Positions 1 to 10,681 of a stretch of 64,000 bases of DNA are shown here, piece by piece. Origin of the DNA: Combretum micranthum (taxonomy: Eukaryota; Streptophyta; Magnoliopsida; Myrtales; Combretaceae); assembly GCA_024138025.1 (NCBI GenBank), contig JAMXBD010000237.1, positions 558,001 to 622,000 of the forward strand, given 5' to 3'. A program made the position numbers and the translations under genes. Each line of letters begins with the position of its first letter. The stretch's first letter is position 1. The notes under the pieces are model-generated. The model was not told the origin of the DNA, did not search any database, and saw only the letters and a program-made list of their open reading frames with translations.

Positions 1-441
1 GAATGAGTTGCGAAGTGTAGTATACAGTAATATAAGCACAACCACATGTCACATGCTCTTAATCTAATGCAAAAATCATAATTTAGGATATTTAAATTAA
101 AGTCTACAAACAAGGTATCCCCAGCATCCTAGAAATACCAACACGCATAAGAGTATTCAAGACTCTTACCAAATAAAATGGGATAGGGTTCCCTCAGCAG
201 ATCACGCATCGGTAAGTCCTTAGAACTTACTGGACAGTATATAAGGAAAATAGTCTCGTTAGGGTCATATCCTCATAGGTTGTCACCAATAAGCATGGTC
301 CATTGTAACTCTTTATACAGGGTCTTATAATGCTATATAACTCATTACAACTTCGTACTTGCTCCTAGTTAGCCATCCGATCTCAGAAATTTCCCTATTG
401 ACTACTCGCCAAGCTCAACCACACATCCATGAGGGCCTAAG
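1..441. other. Unclassified repeat-like DNA left of the solo LTR
   Basis: No gene is visible. The sequence continues naturally across the solo LTR at 442-1913 into 1919 onward, so 1-441 and 1919-2100 were one uninterrupted stretch before that insertion. Its general look (AT-rich, no ORF) suits the inside of an old LTR, but I could not find its ends or a second copy. Confidence 0.35.
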
Positions 442-1913
442 TGTTGGGAATTTACGATCCAAATCTGAATCGTGCAGCGGAAAATCGTTTTTTTTTTTTT
501 TTAAATTCCCAATCGGATCCAAGCGTTCCAATTAAATCAGAAAGAAAAGGGAATCGTGTACCTTTTTCTTTTGATGATGGGATCAAGGAGATGCAGATTA
601 CACTAACTCCCTCTATCCGTATCCACGCGAATGAATTGGATCTTCGTGTGTGCTAGCACGTCGAGAAATTTCGACCTTTGGGAATCCTTCACATTCTCTT
701 TCTAGGTTACGAATTTTCTTTCTCAATGACGGCTAGCGTCAGATGATCAAAATTAACCTAGAAAAAGAATATATATATATAGAAGGGTTATGTCCCTTCA
801 TATTACCCTGATATATATAAGGGTTATGTCTTTTCAAATTACCCTAAACAAATTAGGGTTTATGTAAAAAGACATATATATCCTTATTATGTTAATTTAT
901 TTATTTGTTAATTTTAATCTAATTAAAATCGACAAATAAATAATTAATTAATTCCTAATACGATTATCGAAGATCCATCTTATTCATTCTTTATGTGTGA
1001 CCCTGTAGGTTCACATAAAATTGGTAGTAGCTCTTAAACATTTTTAGGACTACAAGACATAATTGGTCTCTAGCAAGAAATTATGTCTACCCAATTTTAG
1101 TGAAGATCGATGATCCGACTTTACCTACTAACAGTTAGTCAGTCAGTCCTTTTGTTACACGATATCTTATAATCAAACATAAGGTGTGGATCAAAACACT
1201 CTTATATTGTCTAATTACTTATTTCTTGAATCTAGAGTTTGACTGACTTAAACAAATGATATTGATAACTCTTTATCAATTCATTCGAGCATGGCCATGC
1301 ATTTCTCAGTCTTACTCATCAAGGGGCCTGATAGATATCTCTCTCAAATTAATGAGATGAACAAATCCCTTCACTAACACTCACATTCCTCTATATAACA
1401 TATTGCATGCCCAAGTTTATTCTTGCAATCATCCGATTAAAGATGATGAAGAGATGAATCAAAACATGAAAACTGCTATATAGGAATCCATGGTGCCATT
1501 AGGTCAAAGGACTAAAACAACATTGTAAAAAGAATACTTATTGCATTGATCCATACATTATTATTATAGTTGGTCAATCCAATACAATACACTCCTATTT
1601 GTATCTATGTGCTGAATTGATATCCCATATCCATGATCAGTAAAACTTGATCATCATATAGCAATCATACTAGTCTTAATTCATTATCATTCCACATAAT
1701 GAGTGACTAGGGATAATTTAGAATAAAGTTATAATTCAGCTTATGGTTCTACTATTAAAGTCATATACTTTAACGACATAAGGTATAACTAAATATTCAA
1801 GGAATAACATTACCAAAGTAAATAGGCCAAAAATAACTTTGATAATTAAAATGACTTGATAACAAACATACAAATGATAAAGAATCCATATGGCCTAGGG
1901 CACATCACTAGCA
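442..1913 (-). mobile_element. Solo LTR, Copia-like, with 5-bp target duplication
   Basis: A 1,472-bp unit starts TGTTGGGAAT and ends ACTAGCA on the plus strand, giving the TG...CA ends of an LTR. The 5 bases before it (437-441) and after it (1914-1918) are both CTAAG, a perfect target-site duplication. No internal retrotransposon sequence is attached, so this is a solo LTR left by recombination between the two LTRs of a complete element. Read on the minus strand it starts TGCTAGTGATGTGCCCTAGG and ends with a CCGCTGCA... / CCCAACA motif, which is how many plant Copia LTRs begin and end; this fixes the likely orientation. The family name is inference; the boundaries and duplication are seen directly. 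Confidence 0.87.
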
Positions 1914-2339
1914 CTAAGCACCTAAACTATCACATCATCCCGAAGTTACGATCACACTCGCAACCCAGTTCGGGAGTGCCACTCTTGGAGTAAGTGGCCA
2001 AGCAGCAATCAACACCCAATTAAGTCGGGTTTAAATTCTTAGTCGACTATTAAAACTATCCTAACAAGCAACACATAATTACTGCGTACCTGTTGGTCAA
2101 ATTGAGCCTATTATCCAATTCCAAGCTAGAAGTCCAATAAACTATTCATAATAGAAATTTGAAATCAGTTCATGATTAACTATCCTTAATCCTTTTATCT
2201 TGTTTGTTATACCCAAGTTGCATTGACTTAGTCATTCTACCAAAAAGGATTATGCTTAGAAGGTTAATTAAGTCTAAGGAAGAAGTTAGATCAAGATTTG
2301 TTTGATTTGGACAAGGATTGATGGATGAAAAAGGGTTTG
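1914..2339. other. Unclassified repeat-like DNA
   Basis: This is the continuation of the pre-insertion sequence of 1-441. I see no gene, splice-site pattern or RNA gene. Confidence 0.3.
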
Positions 2340-2800
2340 GAGAGAAGCATGGTGGGTACATGGGGGAATGCATTAACCCATGTTTCACATATGGCAATCG
2401 TGCTTCGAGGAGATCATAAAGGAGCATGGGGTGGAACACGGTTAGATGTATGCAACTGTATTTCATTGTGCTCCAGCGTGTTTTGAGACTAGAAAGAAGC
2501 ATAAAGGAAACACAGCTAAGTGTATCCCTATGTGTTTCTTCGCGGCTCAACATTCCTCCAAAAACAAAGGGAAGCATGGGAGAAACACGGTATCATGTAT
2601 CTCCCCATGTTCTGATGCATTACATAACACTTTTGGATAAAGTGAGAATCATGGTGGGAAACAAGACCTCGTGTTTTTGTCGTGCTTTCCTAGGTTTCAC
2701 ATTTTCTTCCATGATTGAAGGTTAGAGAGAAGCACGATTGGAAACACGGTATCATGATCTCGTTGTGATCTTCTGAGTTTAGTATATTTCATGATTAAGC
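2340..2800. repeat. Diverged ~75-bp tandem repeat, six units
   Basis: The motif GAAGCATGG or a close variant recurs at about 2344, 2422, 2496, 2571, 2646 and 2729, giving spacings of 78, 74, 75, 75 and 83 bp. Each unit goes on with a GAAACACGGTATCATG-like segment and a half ending near TGTTT or GTTTC. The overlapping 133-, 99- and 64-codon open frames here are by-products of the repeat and resemble no protein I know. It is a decayed minisatellite, possibly part of a larger repeat. Confidence 0.7.
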
Positions 2801-3780
2801 ATGTTATTACTATTTAAACATGCTTTTGAGTCAAATTTTGGTTATCTTAAAGGTATTTGAAAGTCATGTTTATGCCTAAACTCATCCATTTTCATCTTTC
2901 ATTTATTAAAACATGATTAATCAAAGTTAGAAGCCTTAAACATCTAGTTTTGGTAGCAACATCAAAATTTTCATGGTTTATCTGCCATTTTACAATATGC
3001 TCTATAAGATTTCATCATTTTACCTTGCTACCATCAACTTATAACAATATCCATCACTCACAAATTGTTCCAACAAAATCCAACCTTTAAATTACACGCA
3101 AAACGTCATTTAACACTATCATAGGAGACCCAACTCAAAAACCATCATATTTTCATTAAATAAGCTAGTTTTGATGTCTTACCTCACTCTAGACGATGTT
3201 TTTGCTTGCATCAGTTGGGAAAGGGATTTAAGACTTCAAAATCACTCCAATACTATATTTCTTGACATCCCAAACATTTATTAACTTACCCAAATCAGTT
3301 TTCATGCTTAAAACACTATAATGCCCACATTATGATGTCTTAAAATCTCACACTTACCTTGACACAAATTTTTTTGGGATGATGGGTCTTCATCCTCTTC
3401 TAATACTACTTTATCCTCTCCATTTTCCTCATGTAAAGACATCATATAAGCTAATTGATACTGCATTTCTGCTAATCCCATTTATTTAGCACTAAGAAAG
3501 AGTTAAGGTTTTAAGGTTTGGGGGCTTTCAAAAGGAAGGAGGCAGAAAATAAGTATTTATATGGGAGTAGGAAAAGGTAGACTTAGGTTTTTAGACAAAG
3601 GGAAAAGGGATCTCCTTTTAGGGTTTTGCCACATAGCACGATCTTGTGTATGTAAATCTTACGCGTATAAGAACCTTTACTCGTTTTAAATAGTTTAGGG
3701 TTATTAATTCACCCCTTGAGTTAATAATCAAATAAATATATCAATCAAGTTTAATATATTTACAAATTTTGAATTTTTTT
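2801..3780 (-). other. Gene-free repeat DNA with a TATA-like box
   Basis: No coding sequence is supported. On the minus strand a CCCATATAAATAC motif (3553-3565) is followed by a C/T-rich stretch, as in the U3/R region of a plant LTR promoter. This suggests that the flanking DNA belongs to a minus-oriented LTR whose ends I could not find. Confidence 0.25.
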
Positions 3781-4285
3781 AATTCGCGTAAGTTCCTGAT
3801 TTGGGGTAAAATCGTAATTTTGCAAAATTAGAGCCCTTAAATACATTGTGTTTGATTTTCTTGTTAATATTTCTTTTAAAGAACTATTATTAATTTCTAA
3901 TTCACTTTATTTCGATATTTGAATTGTTTTTGAATTTTATAAATCTAGTTTTTTAATTAGAGACTAATTTAGGAATTTTTGAAAATTTTTGCTATTTAAA
4001 CTCGTGTGTGACTCAAATTGGATCTCATTGACTTTAATTCGTGTAGGTTCCCGATTTAGGGCAAAATCATAATTTTGCAAAATCAAAGCCCTTAACTGTA
4101 TTGTTTTGATTTTCTTGTAAATATTTATTTTAAAAAACTATTAGTAATTTCTAATTCACTTTATTTTCATATTTGAATTGTTTTTGAATTTTATAAATCT
4201 AGGTTATTATTTTGAGACTAATTAGGGAATTTTTGAAAATTTTTGTTGTTTAAACCCGTGTGTGTTCTAATTGGATTTCATTGAC
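3781..4285. repeat. 255-bp direct tandem duplication (two units)
   Basis: The unit starting AATTCGCGTAAGTTCC at 3781 recurs as AATTCGTGTAGGTTCC at 4036. Similarity continues through landmarks such as AATCATAATTTTGCAAAATC and TTGTTTTTGAATTTTATAAA to the end of the second unit. It lies just beyond the integrase end of the minus-strand chromovirus, where that element's 3' untranslated region or LTR would be expected. Confidence 0.75.
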
Positions 4286-4509
4286 TTTATTTGATTTTGA
4301 TTTCTTATGATTGGTGTCTGGATCATTTCAGGTTGTACAATGGGATAATTCCCTAAAGCATCTCTAGGCAATTGAACTTTCTCCTCATGTAACCCATTAG
4401 TTTTCTTAAGTAATGAAACATGAAATGAAATCGTGACTCCTGTGATAATTCTAATTTGTATGCCACTGGTCCAATCTTTTCTAAAATTTGAAAAGGACCA
4501 TAGTACCAT
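4267..4509 (-). pseudogene. Integrase C-terminus and chromodomain remnant
   Basis: The reading contains HVSLLKKTNG, the conserved block at the end of the gypsy integrase GPY/F region, preceded by a WSFSNFRKDW segment that corresponds to the usual YYGPFQILEKIG block. It goes on to PIVQPEMIQTPIIRNQNQ, which matches the P.....P..IL..R...RN.. entry into the chromodomain of plant chromoviruses. The chromodomain itself stops after a few residues. Confidence 0.75.
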
Positions 4510-4663
4510 CTAGCCTACTTATGAGATGGACTATTGTCAATTGAGGGCTACCTATAAGGCTAAATTTCGACAAAAACATAATCTTCAACCTTAAATTCTT
4601 TATCCACTCTACTAATGTCAGTTGTAGCCTTCATAGATAGTTGTGCTTTAAGTAAATTAGACT

Positions 4664-5318
4664 TCAAAACTCTGAGTATTTCATCTCTTGATGTTTATTC
4701 AATATCAATAGCTTTAATATCACTGAATCCTTTGACAAAATCCCAAATCCTAGGTAGATCCCTACCATATAGAGCTTGAAATGGTGTGAAACGCATGCTA
4801 CTATGAAAGTTTGTGTTAAATGAATATTCAGCCCACGCCACGAATTTAGGTCGCTCTTTAGGCACATCCATAACAAAAGAGTGCAAATAATGCTCACATC
4901 TATTCACTGCTTCCAATTGACCATCTGTTTATGGATGGTATGCAAAGCTCATCCGAAGCTTGGCACCACTAAGTTCAATTAACTTGATCTAAAATTTGCT
5001 GATAAAAACATGATCTCTATCACAAACTATTGAACGTGGAAAACCATGAAGCTTCACTATAATATCTACAAACAACTTTGCTACTGAAGTAGCTGTGTAA
5101 CTAGCACCCAGTGGACCAAAATCATAGTATTCAGTCAAATGGTCTACAATTACCAAAATGACAGAATATCCTTGAGACATTAGCCATCCTGTAATGAAAT
5201 CCATAGAAATATCTTCAAAAACCTTTCGTGAAATTGGTAATGGTTGAACTAAACCATTTGGAGCTATAGTCAAATACTTGACCTGTTGGCATACATGACA
5301 TCTCTTGGTAAAATTCAT
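4664..5318 (-). pseudogene. Integrase core fragments (Ty3/gypsy)
   Basis: At 4989-5318 the reading includes CHVCQQVKY (second half of the zinc-binding motif), then SMDFITG with the first catalytic Asp, VIVDHLTEYYDF, and a GFPRSIVCDRDHVFIS block with the second catalytic Asp. At 4695-4916 the next part includes CEHYLHSFV, WAEYSFNTNFHSS and TPFQALYGRDLP, typical of the end of the gypsy integrase core. Stops and a frame break at about 4920-4988 separate the two parts. Confidence 0.88.
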
Positions 5319-5559
5319 ACATCAATTTTCATTCCTTTCCAAAAAAAATGAAAGTGACGACATCTTGTACGTTTTTAACACCCCCAAAAGTCCACCAGCT
5401 GGAGTACAATGGAATTCCATTAATGAAACTTGAATAACAGTTGGATTTTCAAGTAAGAAAATTTGAGATCTCAAAAACAAAAATCCGTCCTTATAAACCA
5501 ATGGCTAAGGAATAGAGTCGCCTTGTTGCACTTACTCAACTAATGATAACCATTGTTCA

Positions 5560-7031
5560 TCTTTAGAAAGTGCCTGTTTCAAAACAATAAAAAAAAAAAA
5601 AAAAAATCAAAATGGAATTGTTAGTGCCAAGAAAAACGATTCCCCATAAAACATCCTTAATAAGGAATATGCCATTATTTTCTACGCTTGCTTGTATTGG
5701 ATGTCATAGTCATAGCCTAGAAGCTTGAATAATAGTTGTCATTACTCTAGAGTTTGGATAACTTGTGTAAGTAACTCCTTGAGACTTTTTCGATCTGTTC
5801 AAATAATAAAGTACCTTCTTAAAGATATTGACAACATTTTCCCATAGTTTCAACAGTAGCTATTAACTCCTTTACACCTGTATTAGCCTTTTGTAACCTT
5901 AGACTGAATTTCTTACTAAAATAAGTAATGGGGTGATTGTCTTCATGCAAAACAACCCCCATCCCTGTCCCTGATACGTCTGTTTCAACAATAAATATCT
6001 TTGTAAAGTCTGGCTAAGCCAACATTAGTGCTGTGATCAATACTTGTTTTAATTTCTTAAAAGCATTTTGAGTTGCATTTTCCCACAAAACTTGATCCTT
6101 CTTCAGCAAGTTAGTGAGATGAAATGCAATTTTAGCATAATCCTTAACAAATCTGCAGTAATATCTAGTTATACCTAAAAACCTCTTAATTGCTTCACAT
6201 TAATAGGCTAAGGCCATTCATTAATAGCTTTGAGCTTATCTAGTTCTAGGTCTACGATCCTAGCCAGCACAAGATGGCCAAGATACTCGTTTTTATCTTA
6301 GCCAAAGAACACTTGGGTTCCTTAAGAATGTATGCTAGCATAAAATTTGTATAACCCCTCTCTAAATGCTCAAACCCTCTTCCATTGTCTTACTATAAAT
6401 GAGAATGTCATAAGAAAAACCAATGAATTTTATCAAATATGGTCAATAAATAGTATTCATGATGGCCTAAAAAGCAGAGGGTGCATTAAATAAGCCAAAA
6501 GGCATGACAACAAACTTATGGTGGCCTTCATGTGTCCTAAAGGTTATTTTAGGATATCATCTAGAAACATCTGGATTTGATGGTATCTCACCCTTAAATC
6601 CGATAACTTGTCCATTGTGGGAAACGAAAATTTATCTTAAACAATAGCTTCATTCAAAGCTCAATAATTAAGAAAAAAGTGTCAAAATCCATCCTTTTTC
6701 TTTACCGATAGTGCTGGTTAGGAAAAAAGGCTTGTATGTGGTTGAATTACTCCTGATTCCAGCAATTCTTGAACCAACTTTTCAATTTTGGTTTCTAAAA
6801 ATATGGATACCGATATGGTGTCATAGTAATGGCTTGCCTCTGATTCTTTAGATGGATATGGTGTTGCACATCTCTATGTGGTGGCAATGATGATGAAGTC
6901 ACAAATATGCCATTGAATATGCCTAACAATGCTTTTAAAGCTTCATTAGTGGTTGTACAAGATAGTGAAACATCCACTTGAGACACAATATTAAAATAAT
7001 AAGCCATGGTGTCAGCCTTCATCATGTTCAT
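5560..7031 (-). pseudogene. Reverse transcriptase/RNase H, highly degenerate
   Basis: The clearest part is 6795-7031, which reads LPPHRDVQHHIHLKNQ and then TPYRYPYF, the conserved entry into the gypsy RT domain. Downstream (lower coordinates) only short islands remain, for example a sequence corresponding to the LG..V....V..D..K..A...WP block near 6190-6280. Stops and frameshifts are frequent. A homopolymer A run sits at 5588-5606. Confidence 0.7.
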
Positions 7032-7275
7032 AAGCTACTTGGAAGAAATTTCTTTGCAAGCAATGTCAGTTCAACTTGTTAAACACACAGCTTTGTTTCT
7101 CCAGTATAATAGTATGAAGTAATAGATCCTAAGGTGGTTAGCCATTGAATACTTAGCACTAATTCAGCACCATGAATTGGTAAGACATAGAAATCTACTC
7201 AAAAAGTGACTCCTTGCAATAATAAAGGAAGATTTCTATATAGTCCAGCGCAAACCAATTTATCTCTATTACCAA

Positions 7276-7470
7276 TCAATACCAAAAACTAAGGTACCAC
7301 TTCATTAGGAATTTTAGCTTATGAGCCACACTTTCTTGAATAAAGTTGTGTGTGCCACCTGAATCAATCATAACATTTAATGCTATTCCCTTCGCTTGTC
7401 CCTGAATTCGTAAAGTTTTTGGAACAATTGCTCCCGACAGAGCATTGTAACTAATCTTAGCATCTTTCAC
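7276..7470 (-). pseudogene. Aspartic protease fragment
   Basis: The reading contains MIDSGGTHNFIQESVAHKL. DSG is the retroviral-type aspartic protease active site, and the S/GTHNFI extension is typical of plant gypsy proteases. It lies between the zinc knuckle and the RT start, as expected. Confidence 0.85.
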
Positions 7471-7497
7471 TTAATTGACTACATCATAACAATCATC

Positions 7498-7710
7498 TTA
7501 ACTACCCTCATGCTCAGAACAATCAAGAAAATGATCCTTATCATCTTCTAGATGAATCATAAGTAGAAATTTTGATTTGCAAACATGACCCTTGTGATAT
7601 TTATCATCACAATTATAACATAATCCCTTTTCATGTCTTATGGCTGACTTTGCTAGGGTCAATTTTTTAACAGGCAAAGTCTTCTTATTATTTTTATCAT
7701 TGTTCAACAT
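7498..7710 (-). pseudogene. Nucleocapsid zinc knuckle
   Basis: CYNCDDKYHKGHVC is a complete CX2CX4HX4C zinc knuckle, the RNA-binding motif of retrotransposon nucleocapsid. A D/E-rich tail follows, leading to the protease. Confidence 0.87.
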
Positions 7711-7716
7711 AGATGC

Positions 7717-8530
7717 TTATATAGCCATAGTAGGACTAAGTGAATTCACTTTAGAATTATTAGCCGATGAGTCCACCGATTTACTAGATGGTGCAAAGGA
7801 ATTACTTTTATGAGTCATATTCATTAAGTAACTTAACTTCTGTTCTTGCAATTTAGTTAAAATAATTGCCTCTAGCAAAGAAAAGGATTTGAAAGATAAT
7901 ACCTCTTGTTGCAAAATTGGTTTCAATCTAGAGATGAAACAGTTTATCAAAAAACTCTCGGATAATCCAGAAATCCGATTACAGAGCTTCTCAAATTTCA
8001 ATTGATAGTTAGCTACACTGCCTTCTTGGGTTAACTTGGATAGTTGACCCTGAAAATCCTCAAATGTAGATGGTCCAAATATGATTTCCATTGTTGAAAT
8101 AAAAGAAGACCATGTTGAAATTAAATCATTTCTCATCATCCATTGGAGCCATTCTAAAGCATCACCTTCCATTGCAAATGAAGCCAAATGTACTCTATCT
8201 AAATTTGGCCTAATGAAACTCAAAAAATTGAGTAGCTTTAAAGATTCGGCCTCTCAAATCTTGGTAAGAAAATCTTAGCAATTCTAACTTGATTCCCTTT
8301 ATGTATGATAATAATTCTCTAGTTGTTCCTGAAGAATATGATGAAGGCATATTAGTATCATGTGTTTCGTTTTTGCCCTAATTCTCACATTGATCCTTTT
8401 CCATTTGCTTTTGTACATGTTGTACAATAAAGCACAGATGATCATCTACACTATTGATTCTTTCACCCAATATGGTTAATCTTGATTGCATTACATTGAA
8501 TTAACCATTTAATTCCTCAATCTATCAATT
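7717..8530 (-). pseudogene. gag capsid region
   Basis: The reading at 7717-8223 has the retrotransposon gag pattern: ASFAMEGDALEWLQWMMRN, then WSSFISTMEIIFGPS, LTQEGSVANYQLKFEKL and FISRLKPILQQEV. Upstream, 8224-8530 holds further coding remnants (LTILGERINSVDDHL and SYIKGIKLELLRFSYQD) in other frames with stops, so the N-terminal part is broken. Confidence 0.85.
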
Positions 8531-8558
8531 GGAACTCAACAGGAGTTCCAATTGATAG
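8522..8558. repeat. Perfect 16-bp inverted repeat with 5-nt loop
   Basis: CTATCAATTGGAACTC (8522-8537) and its exact reverse complement (8543-8558) flank the loop AACAG. It sits at the gag-proximal end of the chromovirus, about where the primer-binding site and the LTR/internal junction are expected. It could be a hairpin in the element RNA or a small insertion scar. Confidence 0.9.
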
Positions 8559-9617
8559 GCTTATTGTAATAAGCTAATTAAAAAGCCCATCACAAAGGCT
8601 TAAACCCAAGAGCATACGACCTACTCTAACAGTAAATCCATCACTGTGTATGAATAATGCCCTCGTACAAGATGTATAAACAAAAGTTAAGAACCCTTGT
8701 ATAAACCCTATTGATAGTAATCAACCACAATCCTCAAAGCAAGAAAACCCTAGTTTACAATTTTAAAATCTTCTTCATTACTCTCGTACAATCCAACAAC
8801 TACATATGCAACTGCTCCATTATTGCAAGGTATGTAATTCTTCGCTCTTAGCTCATTGAATTTGCTAAACTCCTTTCTCTACAAAAAGAAGAATGACGTA
8901 TTAGGGTTTGTAGTTAAATATGACATGAAATGTTACTGACGTATGTTTGTGTATATATGTGAGGATAAGGAAAGGCACTCACTGGTTCCTTGAGTGACCA
9001 TCACCTCCAAGAGAACACATGATCGATTTTAAGAAGATAGATTTCATGGGTGACTCCTCTTCTAACTGCTTTCCCCTTTTATATGTCTTTGATGTTAGTT
9101 ATTATAGTAAATGATTTGTTAACTACTATAACTGTACTTGAATTCTATTAACGAGTTAATTATGCTTCTGTAAACTTATCATTAGAATCATGTTGCTTCT
9201 CATGCATTAAATTGGTATTCTTTACTTAATAAAATCTTGCAAGTATTTGGATGCGTATTTTACTCTTTTAGTTATATCGTTCATGTACGTAATTGCATAT
9301 GTTAACTATTTATCATATTATCTTTACTTAAATTGTGTTATTCATACTTAATCACTACATATCACTCACCAAGCCCTTTGATTTATTTAACATGCCTCCT
9401 TAAGGAGGGAATTGTATTTCCTTTACTGCCATCCTAATTCATTTAATATGTAGTATGTCTTTATAATGTTAGATCTACATCAATTATAACATATTATAAA
9501 CACTACTTTGCATTATGTAGCATGTTTTCTACTTTGTAATATTCAATGATGTGCATAAGAATATAATAAATAATATTAACTTTAATAGTATAGAATGATA
9601 GTATATTATCTAAATAT
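8559..9617. other. Gene-free stretch beside the chromovirus
   Basis: No gene or clear repeat boundary is visible. By position it should contain the chromovirus 5' LTR (minus orientation), but I found no second copy in the window to prove it. Confidence 0.3.
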
Positions 9618-10681
9618 TGTAATATCCTAATGTGAAGGCATTACAACTTGCCACGTATCCTTATTAGATAAGGACATGCTAAGACTATTATTCCACCGAT
9701 CCACAAATTTAAGTTGCAATCATCAATTACTCACAGAAAGGATACCTGTTTAAAATATTTCACATAACAAAAATTTTAGATAACTTCGTTGGCATAAGCC
9801 AAAGCCAACTTAAATTAAACTCTAACATCAAGAAAAATCTCAGAAAAACTTTAGATCTATAAAAACGTTATAAAACTTTATAAGATCTTCAACTTTATCT
9901 ATCTTCAAACCATACTACCTAAACATCAGTAAGAAGGTCAGGTCTACTATTGTCCTCTCCATAGTCTACATAGGCATCATAGTTCAATAGATAAAAAACT
10001 ATTGGATCATCACCTATTCCTGAAAAATAGAAAGAAATGAGCACAAAGGCCCAGTACGCTATACTACAAACACATGCACATGAACAGGCATAATATAGAT
10101 TTCACATGCAATCTAATAATATATGCAACAGTCAACAGGTTATTATCTTTGATTAGTCAGGCAAATAATATAGTTTAGAACTATTAGCCATTAGTAAACC
10201 CGAAGTAACTTATAACTCCGTAAAAACAACTGGTATGGAAAGTAGTAATATATACATATATTGGTATTATGAACTCCCACACACCTTGGGTACCGTTTTC
10301 GTACCACTCCTAAACTACTGGAATCATCTCTATGCATGAGTCCACTCTAGATAACCTCATATATAGATTATCAGGGTGCTGTCTTAGTAGCAATGGTCTT
10401 CCTAATCTACTAGACCTAGCCATAGACAAGTAGCAAATCAAATTTAAAGCTAGATAACAATTAATCAGTTTACAATTTCTAATCCTACAAACATAAGCAG
10501 CAAACAAGTAAGATTGTACCTGAAATAATTTTTAGGAATAGGAACCCTAATTTCACCAACAACACATGAATCATTAATATTCATTCAATATTTGTTTTCA
10601 CAAAAAATAATCATAATATCATACTCATACTATAATATAAACCTTAAACTTAAAAGAATTATAATTCCTAAATTCACACAC

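Larger units (their letters stand above)
4267..8530 (-). mobile_element. Dead Ty3/gypsy chromovirus, internal region
   Basis: On the minus strand, in the right order from high to low coordinates, are a retrotransposon gag domain, a CCHC zinc knuckle, an aspartic protease site, the start of reverse transcriptase, degenerate RT/RNase H, integrase core and integrase C-terminus, the last merging into what looks like the start of a chromodomain. Integrase after RT is the Ty3/gypsy order, and the chromodomain-like end indicates a chromovirus. Frames change and stops interrupt throughout, so it is inactive. I could not pair its two LTRs: 8559-9617 and the sequence below 4267 show no convincing match to each other by eye. 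Confidence 0.88.
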
